Of a stretch of DNA of 35,299 nt, positions 7,176 through 15,842 are shown in pieces. The first letter of the stretch is position 1. The number at the start of each line of letters is the position of its first letter. The DNA is from Clostridia bacterium (GTDB taxonomy: Bacteria > Bacillota > Clostridia > Oscillospirales > CAG-272). A program made the translations under genes and the position numbers. The notes under the pieces are model-generated. The model worked only from the letters and a program-made list of their open reading frames with translations, was not told the DNA's origin and did no database searches. The stretch is taken from positions 1 through 35,299 of the forward strand of contig JAFTJE010000005.1 in the NCBI GenBank assembly GCA_017456545.1, read 5' to 3'.

Positions 7176-8878
7176 TGTCCGAGATATTTTTGGAAATAGT
7201 AAATATGAGCATATCGGCAAGCTATCTTATACTTGCAGTGGTGCTTTTAAGACTCGCACTGAAAAAGGCACCTAAGTGGATAAGCGTGGCTCTTTTCGCA
7301 GTGGTGGCAATAAGGCTTGTTTGCCCCTTTACCGTAGAAAGCGTGCTTAGCCTTATTCCCAGTGGAGAAACGGTAAGCTCCGATATTTTAACAAACACAT
7401 CCCCGGGGATATCCTCGGGAATACCGGTGATAGACAACAGTCTTAACCCCGTTATAAACGATACCTTCAAGCCCGAGGTGGGGGCTAGTGTAAATCCTAT
7501 GCAGGTGGCAGTGCTTGTGGCATCTGTTATCTGGCTTGTGGGCGTTGCGGCACTTATTGTCTACGCCCTTATAAGCTACCTCAGGATAAAGCACAGGATA
7601 GCCACAGCAGTTCTTGTAAGCAGAAATATCTACAAGAGTGAAAATGTTGCATCCCCCTTTGTGCTTGGTCTTATTAAACCACGGATATACCTTCCCTTTA
7701 ATACCGACCCCCGTGATGAGGCATATATCATAGCCCACGAGGAGGCACATATCCGACGCAGGGACTATGTATGGAAGCCCCTCGGATATCTTTTGCTCAC
7801 ACTCCATTGGTTCAATCCCTTTGTATGGCTGGGATATATTCTTCTTTGCAGAGATATTGAGAGTGCCTGTGACGAAAAGGTAATAAAGGAGCTCGGAGCA
7901 AATGAAAGAGCAGATTATTCAGAGGCTCTGCTTACCTGCAGCGTAAAGAAAAGACTTATATCCGTTTGCCCCCTTGCCTTCGGAGAAACGGGAGTAAAGG
8001 GGCGTATAAAATCCGTGCTTAACTATAAAAAGCCGGCATTTTGGATAATTGTAATAGCTATAATTGCAGGCGTTGCTCTTGCGGTTTGCTTCCTTACCAA
8101 TCCTCTGAGCTCCGAGGAGCCCACTCCCCCGGAGAATGTAGCAGATGAGAGCATTGTTTACTACGCATGGAAGGGAAATTACACCTCCACAAAGCACAAG
8201 GAGGCTGTAATGGAATATATTTCATCCAGACAGCCCACAGTACACAACAGTGAAAACGGAATCTATATCAAGGCAAATGCAAGGATAAAGGCTGTAACGG
8301 TCCGTGTTTTTTCTGCCAAGGGTATGTCGGATGAGGAAATTGATATGACTGCTAACAGTATGATTGCCCCAATGGTGGAGGGAGAGTATTATGCCTTTGT
8401 TGACATTGGCTGGCTCAACCGTATAGAGGAGTCGGAGAGGGAGTATACAATTCTTTCATACCTTGTTACCGTAAGAGATGAAAATAACGAAAAGCACCAT
8501 TATTATTTCAGAGTAGACTACCGTAAGACCGTTGCCCGTGACCCCTCTGTAATTTCCTCTTTAATGTTTGATATAGACGGCGACGGAAAAGAGGATATGT
8601 GCCAGATAGTAACAGAGGCAGAGGGACTTAATTCTTATATCTACTATGCTATAAAGGATGCGGAAACAGGTGAAGTTAAATATCGCACCGAGAGATTTAT
8701 CGGAGGCACAGGCACAAATTATATTAGTTACCTTCAGGTGTATGGCGATAAATTGCTTGTTGTCAGAACTCACCAGACAAGTGTGGCAGTAGGCTCAACT
8801 CCGGATTATTATAAGCTGAGCATAGATAACGGAGAGCTCAGGATTACATATGTAAGTGAAAATGATTTGTGGAAATAA
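7175..8878 (+). CDS. BlaR1/MecR1-like M56 sensor metallopeptidase with novel ectodomain
   Basis: 567 residues. Three hydrophobic segments near the N-terminus (about 15-30, 37-60, 111-134) precede a cytoplasmic zinc protease with HEEAH at 188-192 (zinc ligands and catalytic Glu) and the downstream E229 in CRDIESACDEKV. The HWFNPFVW motif (211-218) is typical of the M56 family. A fourth membrane segment is at about 288-306. The extracytoplasmic part (310-567) is not the usual penicillin-binding domain: I see no SxxK, SxN or KTG transpeptidase motifs, but there is a DIDGDGKED Ca2+-binding-loop motif at 466-474. It should respond to an outside signal by cleaving the adjacent repressor. Confidence 0.9.
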   Translation: MSEIFLEIVNMSISASYLILAVVLLRLALKKAPKWISVALFAVVAIRLVCPFTVESVLSLIPSGETVSSDILTNTSPGISSGIPVIDNSLNPVINDTFKPEVGASVNPMQVAVLVASVIWLVGVAALIVYALISYLRIKHRIATAVLVSRNIYKSENVASPFVLGLIKPRIYLPFNTDPRDEAYIIAHEEAHIRRRDYVWKPLGYLLLTLHWFNPFVWLGYILLCRDIESACDEKVIKELGANERADYSEALLTCSVKKRLISVCPLAFGETGVKGRIKSVLNYKKPAFWIIVIAIIAGVALAVCFLTNPLSSEEPTPPENVADESIVYYAWKGNYTSTKHKEAVMEYISSRQPTVHNSENGIYIKANARIKAVTVRVFSAKGMSDEEIDMTANSMIAPMVEGEYYAFVDIGWLNRIEESEREYTILSYLVTVRDENNEKHHYYFRVDYRKTVARDPSVISSLMFDIDGDGKEDMCQIVTEAEGLNSYIYYAIKDAETGEVKYRTERFIGGTGTNYISYLQVYGDKLLVVRTHQTSVAVGSTPDYYKLSIDNGELRITYVSENDLWK

Positions 8879-8930
8879 TACGGAGCACTTAGCTTAAAGC
8901 AACAATAAATATCCGAAAAGGAGGATAGAT

Positions 8931-11735
8931 ATGAAAAGGCTACTATACATAATCTGTATATTAATGCTTATAACGGTTGCTCTGACCGTATGTGGCTGTG
9001 ATGATGAGATACCCACAGAGGTCACCGTTGTATTTGATTATAATGACGGAATAAATAAGGAAATACAGATAATAGACGCAGGCACAAGACCTGAGGCGAT
9101 TGACAATCCGGTAAGGGAAAACTACACCTTTGCAGGGTGGTATCTGGGAGACGAAAAAATATCCCTTGACACCTTTATGCCCACAGAAAGTGTTACCCTT
9201 GTTGCAAAATGGATACCGGGACAGTATAAAATCAGCTATGTGCTGGGAGAGGGAGCAAGCAACCCCGACAACCCCACAGGATACATAGTTGATGATGTAA
9301 TTGAGTTCAAATCCCCGACACGCAGTGGATATATGTTTGTGGGCTGGTACACCGAAGCCACCTTTGGAACATATGTATCAAGCACTCAGGGGTACACAGA
9401 GGACCTTACTCTTTATGCAAGATTTATGCCTTACGATGAGGTGCTGGAATTTCAGAAAAACGGGGATACCTATTCCGTAAAGTCCTGCTATGACAAGGCA
9501 GCAAGGGTGGAAATCCCGTCAACCTACAACGGGCTCCCCGTAACCTCAATAGAAAAAGAGGCATTCAAGAATTGTATTAAGCTTGTTACCGTTACAATCC
9601 CCAAGGAGGTAACTAACATAGGGTGGAAATCCTTTGAAAAATGTAATTATCTTAAAGAGGTAATTATTACCGGTGACGGAAAGACAGTGATAGATAGATA
9701 CGCATTTTCAAATTGCCGTTCTCTTAAAAAGGTTAAATTTGAGGGTAGCATAGCCGAAATCAGGTCAGGTGCCTTTGAGAAATGCGTATCTCTTAACGAG
9801 ATAAGCATTCCAAACGGGGTTGAAGGTGTAGAAGCATGTGTATTTGACGAATGCTATTTTCTTGAGAATGTATATCTTCCCTCCGATGTCGAGAGCATTA
9901 ACCCCAATGCCTTCAGCGATTGTGTACGCCTGATGAATGTGTATGTGGATGAGAGCAATCAGACATTTAAGAGTATAGACGGTGTTGTTTTCAGTAAGGA
10001 CGGAACCGTATTGAAGCTGTATCCCATGGCAAGGCAGAAGGAGTCCTATACCGTTTTGGAGGGGGTAACAACCATAGACTCGGGTGCATTCTACAGATGC
10101 ACGCATTTGAAGAGTATAACCCTTCCCGAGAGCCTTACAGCCATAAAGGAAAGTGCCTTCACATACTGTGAAAAGCTCGAAGCCGTTTACATACCGGACA
10201 GCGTAAAGGAAATAGGCAGCTCTGCTTTTTCAAACTGCTACTCCCTTCAAAGGGTCAATATTCCTGTAGGTATAGAGATAATAAGCCCTTACACATTTAA
10301 GGGATGTGGCATGCAGGAAATAGTAATCCCCGAGAGTGTGAAGGAAATAGGATACAATGCCTTTGAGAACTGTGCAATGCTCAAAAGTATTGTTATACCC
10401 GACAGTGTAATTAAAATAGGAAGTCATGCATTCAATTACTGTCTTAACATTAAAGAGATAGTAATTCCCGATAGCGTAACCGAAATAGGATGGTGTGCAT
10501 TCTCAAATTGCACCTCTCTTAAAAGGGCAGTACTTCCCAACAGCACAGCCGTAATAGGAAACGGAGTGTTCGATAGGTGTAAAAGCCTGGAGGAAATAGT
10601 GTTCGGCTCAAATATGACGACCATCAATATAGATATTATCAATCGATGTCCGTCTCTTCAGAAAATAACCGTAGATGAAAGCAATCCGAATTATAAATCC
10701 GTAGACGGTGTGCTGTACAGTAAGGACGGTACAGAGCTTATAAGATATCCGGCAGGAAAAACTGTCTTATCCTTTACAATACCCGAGGGAGTTACACAAA
10801 TAAGAACGGATGCATTCTTTAATTGTACGGGAATAAACAGTATAACCGTACCTGCCAGTCTTACCTCCCTGGGCACTTATGTCTTTGATAGCTTTATCTC
10901 TCTTGAAAGAATAAATGTGGCAGAGGACAATCCTGTTTACAGCTCCATAGACGGAGTGCTGTACAGTAAAGACGGAAAAACTCTTGTGCGTTATCCCATT
11001 GGAAAAAAGGGTACAACCTATGAAATCCCCGATAGAGTGGTTAAATTAGGTGACTACTCCTTCAGCTCTGCTTCTTATCTCAAAACCATAACAATTCCCG
11101 ATAATGTAACTGCAATAGGAATTAATGCTTTCGAAGACTGCGACGGACTTGAAAGCGTAACACTCTCGAGCAAAATAGAGGAAATGGGATATCAAGCATT
11201 CAGAAGCTGCGACGCACTAAGGACCGTGGTTATACCGGAGGGTATGCAGTTTATAGGAGAGGGTGCTTTTACTCAGTGTAAAAATTTGAAAAGCATTACT
11301 ATTCCGGGTAGCGTAAAAACCATCGGAGTAAGTGCATTTTCGTATTGCAATAACTTGGAAAGCGTTGTGATTTCCGAGGGCGTGGAGTGTATAGGAGATT
11401 CTGCCTTCGGATATTGCACAAAGCTGAAGACAATATCTATTCCCGAAGGTGTAATAACAATAGGTAAGTACGCATTCAGCCGATGTGAGTCCCTTACAAG
11501 TGTGGAATTGTCAAGCAGCGTAGCCACCATAGGGGAGGGAGCATTTTTCAAATGCTATGCTCTTGAAAGCGTGATAGTTCCCATAACCGTCACATCAATA
11601 GAAGAAAGAGGCTTCGGATTCTGCAATAAGCTTACCGTATACTGCGAGGCAGAGGCTAAGCCCGAGGGCTGGCACGAAAACTGGGTTACAAGCTCAAAGG
11701 CAATTGTCTGGGGATATAAGCCAAGTGAGGAATAG
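8931..11735 (+). CDS. BspA-like leucine-rich-repeat surface lipoprotein
   Basis: 934 residues. An N-terminal lipoprotein signal peptide (1-22) ends before a Cys (probably C23 in VCGC). Two InlB-type/Flg_new beta-grasp repeats follow (about 30-90 and 95-165, each ending in a GW-Y motif and LxA+F or LVAKW). The rest is about 26 copies of a ~23-residue BspA-type LRR_5 unit with AFxxC at its centre (residues about 195-905). Three longer inserts with DESN and DGV(L/V)(Y/F)SKDG interrupt the series. Such proteins bind host glycoproteins or other bacteria. It has an AAAGGAGGA ribosome site, 52 bases after the sensor gene, with no promoter or terminator seen between, so it may be a target of that sensor. 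Confidence 0.9.
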   Translation: MKRLLYIICILMLITVALTVCGCDDEIPTEVTVVFDYNDGINKEIQIIDAGTRPEAIDNPVRENYTFAGWYLGDEKISLDTFMPTESVTLVAKWIPGQYKISYVLGEGASNPDNPTGYIVDDVIEFKSPTRSGYMFVGWYTEATFGTYVSSTQGYTEDLTLYARFMPYDEVLEFQKNGDTYSVKSCYDKAARVEIPSTYNGLPVTSIEKEAFKNCIKLVTVTIPKEVTNIGWKSFEKCNYLKEVIITGDGKTVIDRYAFSNCRSLKKVKFEGSIAEIRSGAFEKCVSLNEISIPNGVEGVEACVFDECYFLENVYLPSDVESINPNAFSDCVRLMNVYVDESNQTFKSIDGVVFSKDGTVLKLYPMARQKESYTVLEGVTTIDSGAFYRCTHLKSITLPESLTAIKESAFTYCEKLEAVYIPDSVKEIGSSAFSNCYSLQRVNIPVGIEIISPYTFKGCGMQEIVIPESVKEIGYNAFENCAMLKSIVIPDSVIKIGSHAFNYCLNIKEIVIPDSVTEIGWCAFSNCTSLKRAVLPNSTAVIGNGVFDRCKSLEEIVFGSNMTTINIDIINRCPSLQKITVDESNPNYKSVDGVLYSKDGTELIRYPAGKTVLSFTIPEGVTQIRTDAFFNCTGINSITVPASLTSLGTYVFDSFISLERINVAEDNPVYSSIDGVLYSKDGKTLVRYPIGKKGTTYEIPDRVVKLGDYSFSSASYLKTITIPDNVTAIGINAFEDCDGLESVTLSSKIEEMGYQAFRSCDALRTVVIPEGMQFIGEGAFTQCKNLKSITIPGSVKTIGVSAFSYCNNLESVVISEGVECIGDSAFGYCTKLKTISIPEGVITIGKYAFSRCESLTSVELSSSVATIGEGAFFKCYALESVIVPITVTSIEERGFGFCNKLTVYCEAEAKPEGWHENWVTSSKAIVWGYKPSEE

Positions 11736-11782
11736 AGAGCTTTTCATCGAGCCTGAAACATATAAGCATTAAAAAATAAAAA

Positions 11783-11815
11783 AGCCCGACGGAGTGTTGA
11801 TAATTCCGTCGGGCT
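11783..11815. terminator. Bidirectional rho-independent terminator
   Basis: An 11-bp perfect GC-rich stem (AGCCCGACGGA 11783-11793 with TCCGTCGGGCT 11805-11815). On the minus strand it is followed by a strong U run, on the plus strand by a weaker one. It separates the LRR lipoprotein (+) from the oxidoreductase gene ending at 11863 (-). Confidence 0.9.
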
Positions 11816-11862
11816 GTTTAATTTATTGCTGTCTGTTTTTCTGTGATAGAAGGTATATTGAA

Positions 11863-13089
11863 TCAGCGAGGCAGACTCTGCATGTATTTGTGCATGGATT
11901 CTGCAACGATTTTACTGTGGGCAACAGCCTCCACAACGCTTCTTGCACCACTGACCACATCTCCTGATGCAAAAATACCCTCACGGCTTGTATTTCCGTG
12001 CTCGTCAGCCCTTAAAAGCCCACGGGTATTTACATCAAGACCTGTGGTGGAGGATACAATAACATTTCTCGGTCCCTGGCTGATGGCTATAATAACCGAT
12101 GTGGAGGGGTAGAAGGTATCACTGCCCTCGACCTCAACGAAGCTTCCGTTTTCATCCTCGGTAACTTTACGGAAGGTGACCCCTTCCTCAAGAATTTCCA
12201 CAGGCTTAAGATTATATTCGAATTTTACGCCCTCAAGCTTTGCGTACTTGTATTCATATTCACTTGCTGCCACCTTTGGTGTAATGGAAAAGCAGGTAAC
12301 CTCGGCACTGCCCTTACGGATAGCCGTTCTTGCCACATCCATAGCTGCATTTCCGGCACCTATGATAGTAAGCTTGTCCCCCAGCTTATACACATCGGGA
12401 TTGGTAAGGTAATTTATGGCAAAGTGAACATTACCAAGGGTCTCTCCCCTTATATGTAATGCATTGGCACGCCATACGCCCGTGCCTATAAATATTGCCT
12501 TATATCCGTCACGGAATAAATCCTCAATGCCGATAGCGTCGCCGATACGGATATTGGGACGGATTTTTATACCCTTGAGCTCAATGTGTCTGTACTGCAA
12601 ATCCTCAAGCACTCTTTTGGGCAGACGGAATTCAGGTATACCGTACCGTAAAATACCACCTATTTTATCCTTGCTCTCAAAGATAGTAACCTGGTAGCCG
12701 TATCTTGCAAGTATAATTGAAATTGTAAGACCTGCAGGGCCGGAGCCCACAATAGCCACCTTCATACCGTTTGATACTGCCGGACCGTTTGTCATTTTAG
12801 GAGCATAGGCATTTGAAATATAGCTTTCAATAGCAGAAAAATGCACAGGATTGCCCTTTTTTGCAAGGACACAGTGTCCCTCGCATTGCTTTTCGTGGTT
12901 GCATATAAGACTGCATATGGTTGTTAAAGGATTGTTATAAAAGAGTAGCTTACCAGCCTCGTCCAGATTATTGCCTTTTAACAGCTTTATAACCTGTGGG
13001 ATGGGGGTGTTGATTGGGCAACCCTTCACACAGGAGGGATTTTTGCATTCAAGACAACGGTTAGCCTCATCTAAAATGTGTAGTGCCAT
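11863..13089 (-). CDS. GltD/NfnB-like NAD(P)-dependent Fe-S flavoprotein oxidoreductase
   Basis: 408 residues. An N-terminal domain with two 4Fe-4S ligand sets, CLECKNPSC-x3-CP (C12, C15, C20, C24) and CSLICNHEKQCEGHC (C59, C63, C69, C73), is followed by an FAD-binding GSGPAG (115-120) and an NAD(P)-binding GAGNAA (244-249), then the C-terminal FAD motif FASGDVVSGARSVVEAV. This is the glutamate-synthase small-subunit architecture shared by GltD, NfnB and SudA, passing electrons between NAD(P)H and a partner. It is shorter than the ~460 residues of GltD/NfnB. No GltB, NfnA or ferredoxin gene is adjacent, so its partner cannot be told. Good AGGAAGAG ribosome site; follows tadA by 74 bases. Confidence 0.85.
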   Translation of the reverse strand: MALHILDEANRCLECKNPSCVKGCPINTPIPQVIKLLKGNNLDEAGKLLFYNNPLTTICSLICNHEKQCEGHCVLAKKGNPVHFSAIESYISNAYAPKMTNGPAVSNGMKVAIVGSGPAGLTISIILARYGYQVTIFESKDKIGGILRYGIPEFRLPKRVLEDLQYRHIELKGIKIRPNIRIGDAIGIEDLFRDGYKAIFIGTGVWRANALHIRGETLGNVHFAINYLTNPDVYKLGDKLTIIGAGNAAMDVARTAIRKGSAEVTCFSITPKVAASEYEYKYAKLEGVKFEYNLKPVEILEEGVTFRKVTEDENGSFVEVEGSDTFYPSTSVIIAISQGPRNVIVSSTTGLDVNTRGLLRADEHGNTSREGIFASGDVVSGARSVVEAVAHSKIVAESMHKYMQSLPR

Positions 13090-13127
13090 TTTCTCTTCCT
13101 ATCCTTTCTTATATTTATGGTAATGCA

Positions 13128-13158
13128 CCCCGACAGGGGGATTTGTCACCGATGGTGA
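13128..13158. repeat. Pair of small palindromes between tadA and oxidoreductase gene
   Basis: CCCC-GACA-GGGG (13128-13139) is followed seven bases later by TCACC-GAT-GGTGA (13146-13158). Together they fill the short gap and run up to the tadA stop codon. There is no U run, so this is not a standard terminator; it looks like a small palindromic insertion or an mRNA-processing structure. Confidence 0.45.
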
Positions 13159-13163
13159 GGGAG

Positions 13164-13619
13164 TTATTTAGCTCTTTTTTTCTTAAAGAATTCGGTCAGC
13201 AGGGAAGCACATTCATCCTTCAGAACGCCACCCACAACCGTAGGCTTGAAAAGTGGGTATTCCGTAAGATTTAGCATAGTGCCAAAGGCTCCTGCCTTTT
13301 CATCATAAGCACCGAAAACAACTCTTTCAATACGGGAGTTTATAATTGCTCCCGCACACATAGGGCAGGGCTCAAGGGTCACATAAAGGGTACAACGGGT
13401 AAGCCTCCAGCCACCTAAAGCCCGACAGGTGTCGTTAATTACCTTAATTTCAGCGTGGGAAAGGGGATTTTTATCCTTTTCTCTCCTGTTTCTTGCCCTG
13501 GCTATTATCTCCCCGTCACGGACCATTACAGCTCCGACGGGCACCTCGTCGTCAAGGGAGGCAAGCCGTGCCTCCTCCATAGCCTCTCGCATAAATAAAA
13601 TATCCTGCTCGCTTATCAT
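13164..13619 (-). CDS. tadA: tRNA adenosine-34 deaminase
   Basis: 151 residues, normal length. It converts A34 to inosine in tRNA-Arg(ACG), allowing one tRNA to read several CGN codons. The zinc site is visible as HAEI (H55, catalytic E57) and PCPMC (C85, C88), with the family context VPVGAVMV (26-33) and GWRLTRCTLYVTLEPCPMCAGA. The start ATG overlaps the TGA of the upstream topoisomerase gene by four bases, so translation is coupled. Free cytosine/guanine deaminases share the fold but lack this arrangement; confidence in TadA is high. Confidence 0.93.
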   Translation of the reverse strand: MISEQDILFMREAMEEARLASLDDEVPVGAVMVRDGEIIARARNRREKDKNPLSHAEIKVINDTCRALGGWRLTRCTLYVTLEPCPMCAGAIINSRIERVVFGAYDEKAGAFGTMLNLTEYPLFKPTVVGGVLKDECASLLTEFFKKKRAK

Positions 13620-15601
13620 ATATCAGCCTTGTCCATATATTTTGCACTGTTAAGGGCAATAAATTCCTTTCTTGCCACTATATCGTCACCGAGAAGAGTC
13701 TCAAACATTACTCTTGTCGCATTTTCATCATCGGGAGTAATCTGTACAAGACGGCGAGTTTCGGGATTCATGGTAGTTTCCCACATCATTTCCTTAGTGT
13801 TCTCACCAAGACCCTTAGAACGCTGGATGCTGTATTTCTGTCCCTTCAGCTTTTCAAGGAGCTGTGCCTTTTCTGCCTCGTTGTAGGCAAAGTAGGATTT
13901 TTCCTTTACCGTAATCTCATAAAGGGGGGATTCGGCAATAAAAATCTTACCCTCCTTGATAAGGGTGGGGAGCAAACGGAAGAACAGAGTAAGGAGGAGA
14001 GTCCTTATCTGGAAGCCGTCCTCATCGGCATCGGTACAGATAATGATTTTATGCCACTTAAGGTCGCTTAAACGGAAGGTCGCCTTATCTCCCTTAGGCG
14101 TCTTTACCTCAACGCCGCAGCCGATAACCTTAAGCAAATCAACTATAATATCATTCTTAAAAATCTTTTCGTAGGAGCTCTTAAGACAGTTGAGAGTTTT
14201 GCCTCGAACGGGAATAACAGCCTGGAACTCCGCATCTCTGCCAAGTCGGCAGGAGGTCAGGGCAGAGTCACCCTCAACTATATATATTTCACGCTTGTTG
14301 GGGTCATTACTCTTGCACGAAACAAATTTCTCAACCTGGTTGGCAAGGTCGGAGGAGGGGGCAATCTTCTTGTTAATAATCTCGACCCTTATGGATTCTG
14401 CCTTTTCCCTTGAACGCATATTGAGAAGAACCCTGTCGGCAAATTTGTCGGCAATAGCAGTGTTTTCCGTAAAGTAAATAGACAGCTTATTGCGTAAAAA
14501 TTCGCAAAGAGCCTCTTCGATAAATTTGTTATTTATGGCTTTTTTTGTCTGGTTCTCATAGGATGTCTGTGTGGAAACAGAGTTTATAACAAGTACAAGA
14601 CAGTCCTGGATATCAACAAAGCTGATTTTTTCATTTCTTCCGTACTTTCCCCTGTCCTTGATGTACTTGTCCATCTCGGCAAGGAAGGCTCGCTTTACAG
14701 CCTTATCGGGGGCACCGCCGTGCTCCAGAAAGCTGGAGTTGTGGTAATATTCAAGTCGGTTCACCTGTGTGGAGGCACAGAAGGAAACCTCTGCCTTGAG
14801 ATTGTATTCCTCCTTATCCTCTCTGTCCCTACCCTTTGTTTCAAGGTTCCAGAGCACAGGGGGAGTCAGGGACTGCTTTGAGGTAATCTCGCCAATATAG
14901 TCGGAGATACCGTTTTCGTACAGATATTCGGAGGTGGAGAAGGTCTTTGCATCAAGCTGATATTTAAGCACAAGCTTAACTCCTCTGTTGACAACAGCCT
15001 GCTTACGGAGTACCTCTTTATAATGCTCCTCGCTGATTTTGATATCGGTAAACACCTCTAAGTCGGGACGCCATCTGGTAAGTGTACCTGTACGCTGGAG
15101 CTTACGGTCCTCAATGGGAGTAACCTTAAGCTGCCCTACAGCCTTACCCTTTTTGAAGTGCATTTCAGACACGGTGTCCTTCCTGTATGAATAAACATCC
15201 ATAAACTCGGAGGAGTACTGGGTAGCACAGGCACCGAGACCGTTTAAGCCGAGGGAGTAGGTATAGGCACCCTTATCGCTGTTATTATTATATTTACCTC
15301 CGGCGTAAAGCTCGCAGTAGATAAGCTCCCAGTTATATCTTTTTTCCCTTTCGTTGTATCCCAAGGGAACACCACGGCCGTGGTCGTCAACCTCAATTGT
15401 ATTATCCTTATAAACGGTAACGGTAATTACCTTACCGTAGCCCTCACGGGCCTCGTCCATGGAGTTTGATAATATTTCAAAGAAGGAATGCTGACATCCC
15501 TCAAGTCCGTCTGAGCCGAATATAACCGCAGGGCGTTTACGCACACGGTCAGCACCCTTAAGTGATGTAATGGTCTGGTCATTATACTGTTTTGTTGCCA
15601 T
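13616..15601 (-). CDS. Divergent type IIA DNA topoisomerase B subunit (GyrB/ParE family)
   Basis: 661 residues from the ATG preceded by GGGGAGGA; an ATG 11 codons upstream is rejected. GHKL ATPase landmarks: FFEILSNSMDEA (E42, N46), EVDDHGRGVP (D73), GLNGLGA (118-124) and QTK (351-353). Toprim landmarks: IVEGDSA (E443) and TDADEDG (D524, D526, D528). Several family-invariant stretches are changed: RKRPAVIFGS instead of RKRPxMYIGS, and EGDSALTSCRLGRD instead of EGDSAGGSAKQGRD. So this is a paralogue and not the housekeeping GyrB, probably one of the second ParE-like pairs of Clostridia. No A-subunit gene is next to it; tadA is. It should need a GyrA/ParC-like partner encoded elsewhere. Confidence 0.85.
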   Translation of the reverse strand: MATKQYNDQTITSLKGADRVRKRPAVIFGSDGLEGCQHSFFEILSNSMDEAREGYGKVITVTVYKDNTIEVDDHGRGVPLGYNEREKRYNWELIYCELYAGGKYNNNSDKGAYTYSLGLNGLGACATQYSSEFMDVYSYRKDTVSEMHFKKGKAVGQLKVTPIEDRKLQRTGTLTRWRPDLEVFTDIKISEEHYKEVLRKQAVVNRGVKLVLKYQLDAKTFSTSEYLYENGISDYIGEITSKQSLTPPVLWNLETKGRDREDKEEYNLKAEVSFCASTQVNRLEYYHNSSFLEHGGAPDKAVKRAFLAEMDKYIKDRGKYGRNEKISFVDIQDCLVLVINSVSTQTSYENQTKKAINNKFIEEALCEFLRNKLSIYFTENTAIADKFADRVLLNMRSREKAESIRVEIINKKIAPSSDLANQVEKFVSCKSNDPNKREIYIVEGDSALTSCRLGRDAEFQAVIPVRGKTLNCLKSSYEKIFKNDIIVDLLKVIGCGVEVKTPKGDKATFRLSDLKWHKIIICTDADEDGFQIRTLLLTLFFRLLPTLIKEGKIFIAESPLYEITVKEKSYFAYNEAEKAQLLEKLKGQKYSIQRSKGLGENTKEMMWETTMNPETRRLVQITPDDENATRVMFETLLGDDIVARKEFIALNSAKYMDKADI

Positions 15602-15645
15602 ATTTTCCTCCCCTTTCGCTATTTTATAATTCACTCAACATATCC

Positions 15646-15674
15646 ATTTTATCACACGCCATACTTTTTTTCAA
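15646..15674 (-). promoter_or_regulatory. Putative promoter of topoisomerase-tadA operon
   Basis: On the minus strand TTGAAA (15669-15674) and TAAAAT (15646-15651) lie 17 bp apart, about 45 bases upstream of the chosen ATG. It is divergent from the promoter at 15758. Confidence 0.55.
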
Positions 15675-15757
15675 GTATTAAATTTAATTATAAGAGGCAC
15701 AGAAAACGCCAAATGGGGTAAAAGCAGGACATTACCCAAAATTGAATTTTATTTTTC

Positions 15758-15814
15758 TTGACAAAAAACACACCTTATAGTATTATATAATAAAGCTTTG
15801 TGCAATTTTGCACA
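15758..15814 (+). promoter_or_regulatory. Promoter and 5' palindrome of the gtrA-addBA operon
   Basis: TTGACA (15758-15763) and TATTAT (15781-15786) are 17 bp apart. Just downstream of the expected start site is TGTGCAA-TT-TTGCACA (15799-15814), a perfect 7-bp inverted repeat with a 2-bp centre. It is suited to be an operator; as an mRNA hairpin the 2-nt loop would have to open. This is the only clear promoter ahead of the six-gene series to 25289. Confidence 0.7.
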
Positions 15815-15842
15815 GGACAGTCAACAGAAAAGAAGGATAGAA

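Noticed and set aside
7175-8878. Beta-lactam resistance sensor
   Set aside because: The ectodomain lacks the SxxK, SxN and KTG motifs and no beta-lactamase or PBP2a gene is adjacent.
13616-15601. Housekeeping gyrB
   Set aside because: No recF/gyrA neighbourhood and several family-invariant segments are altered.
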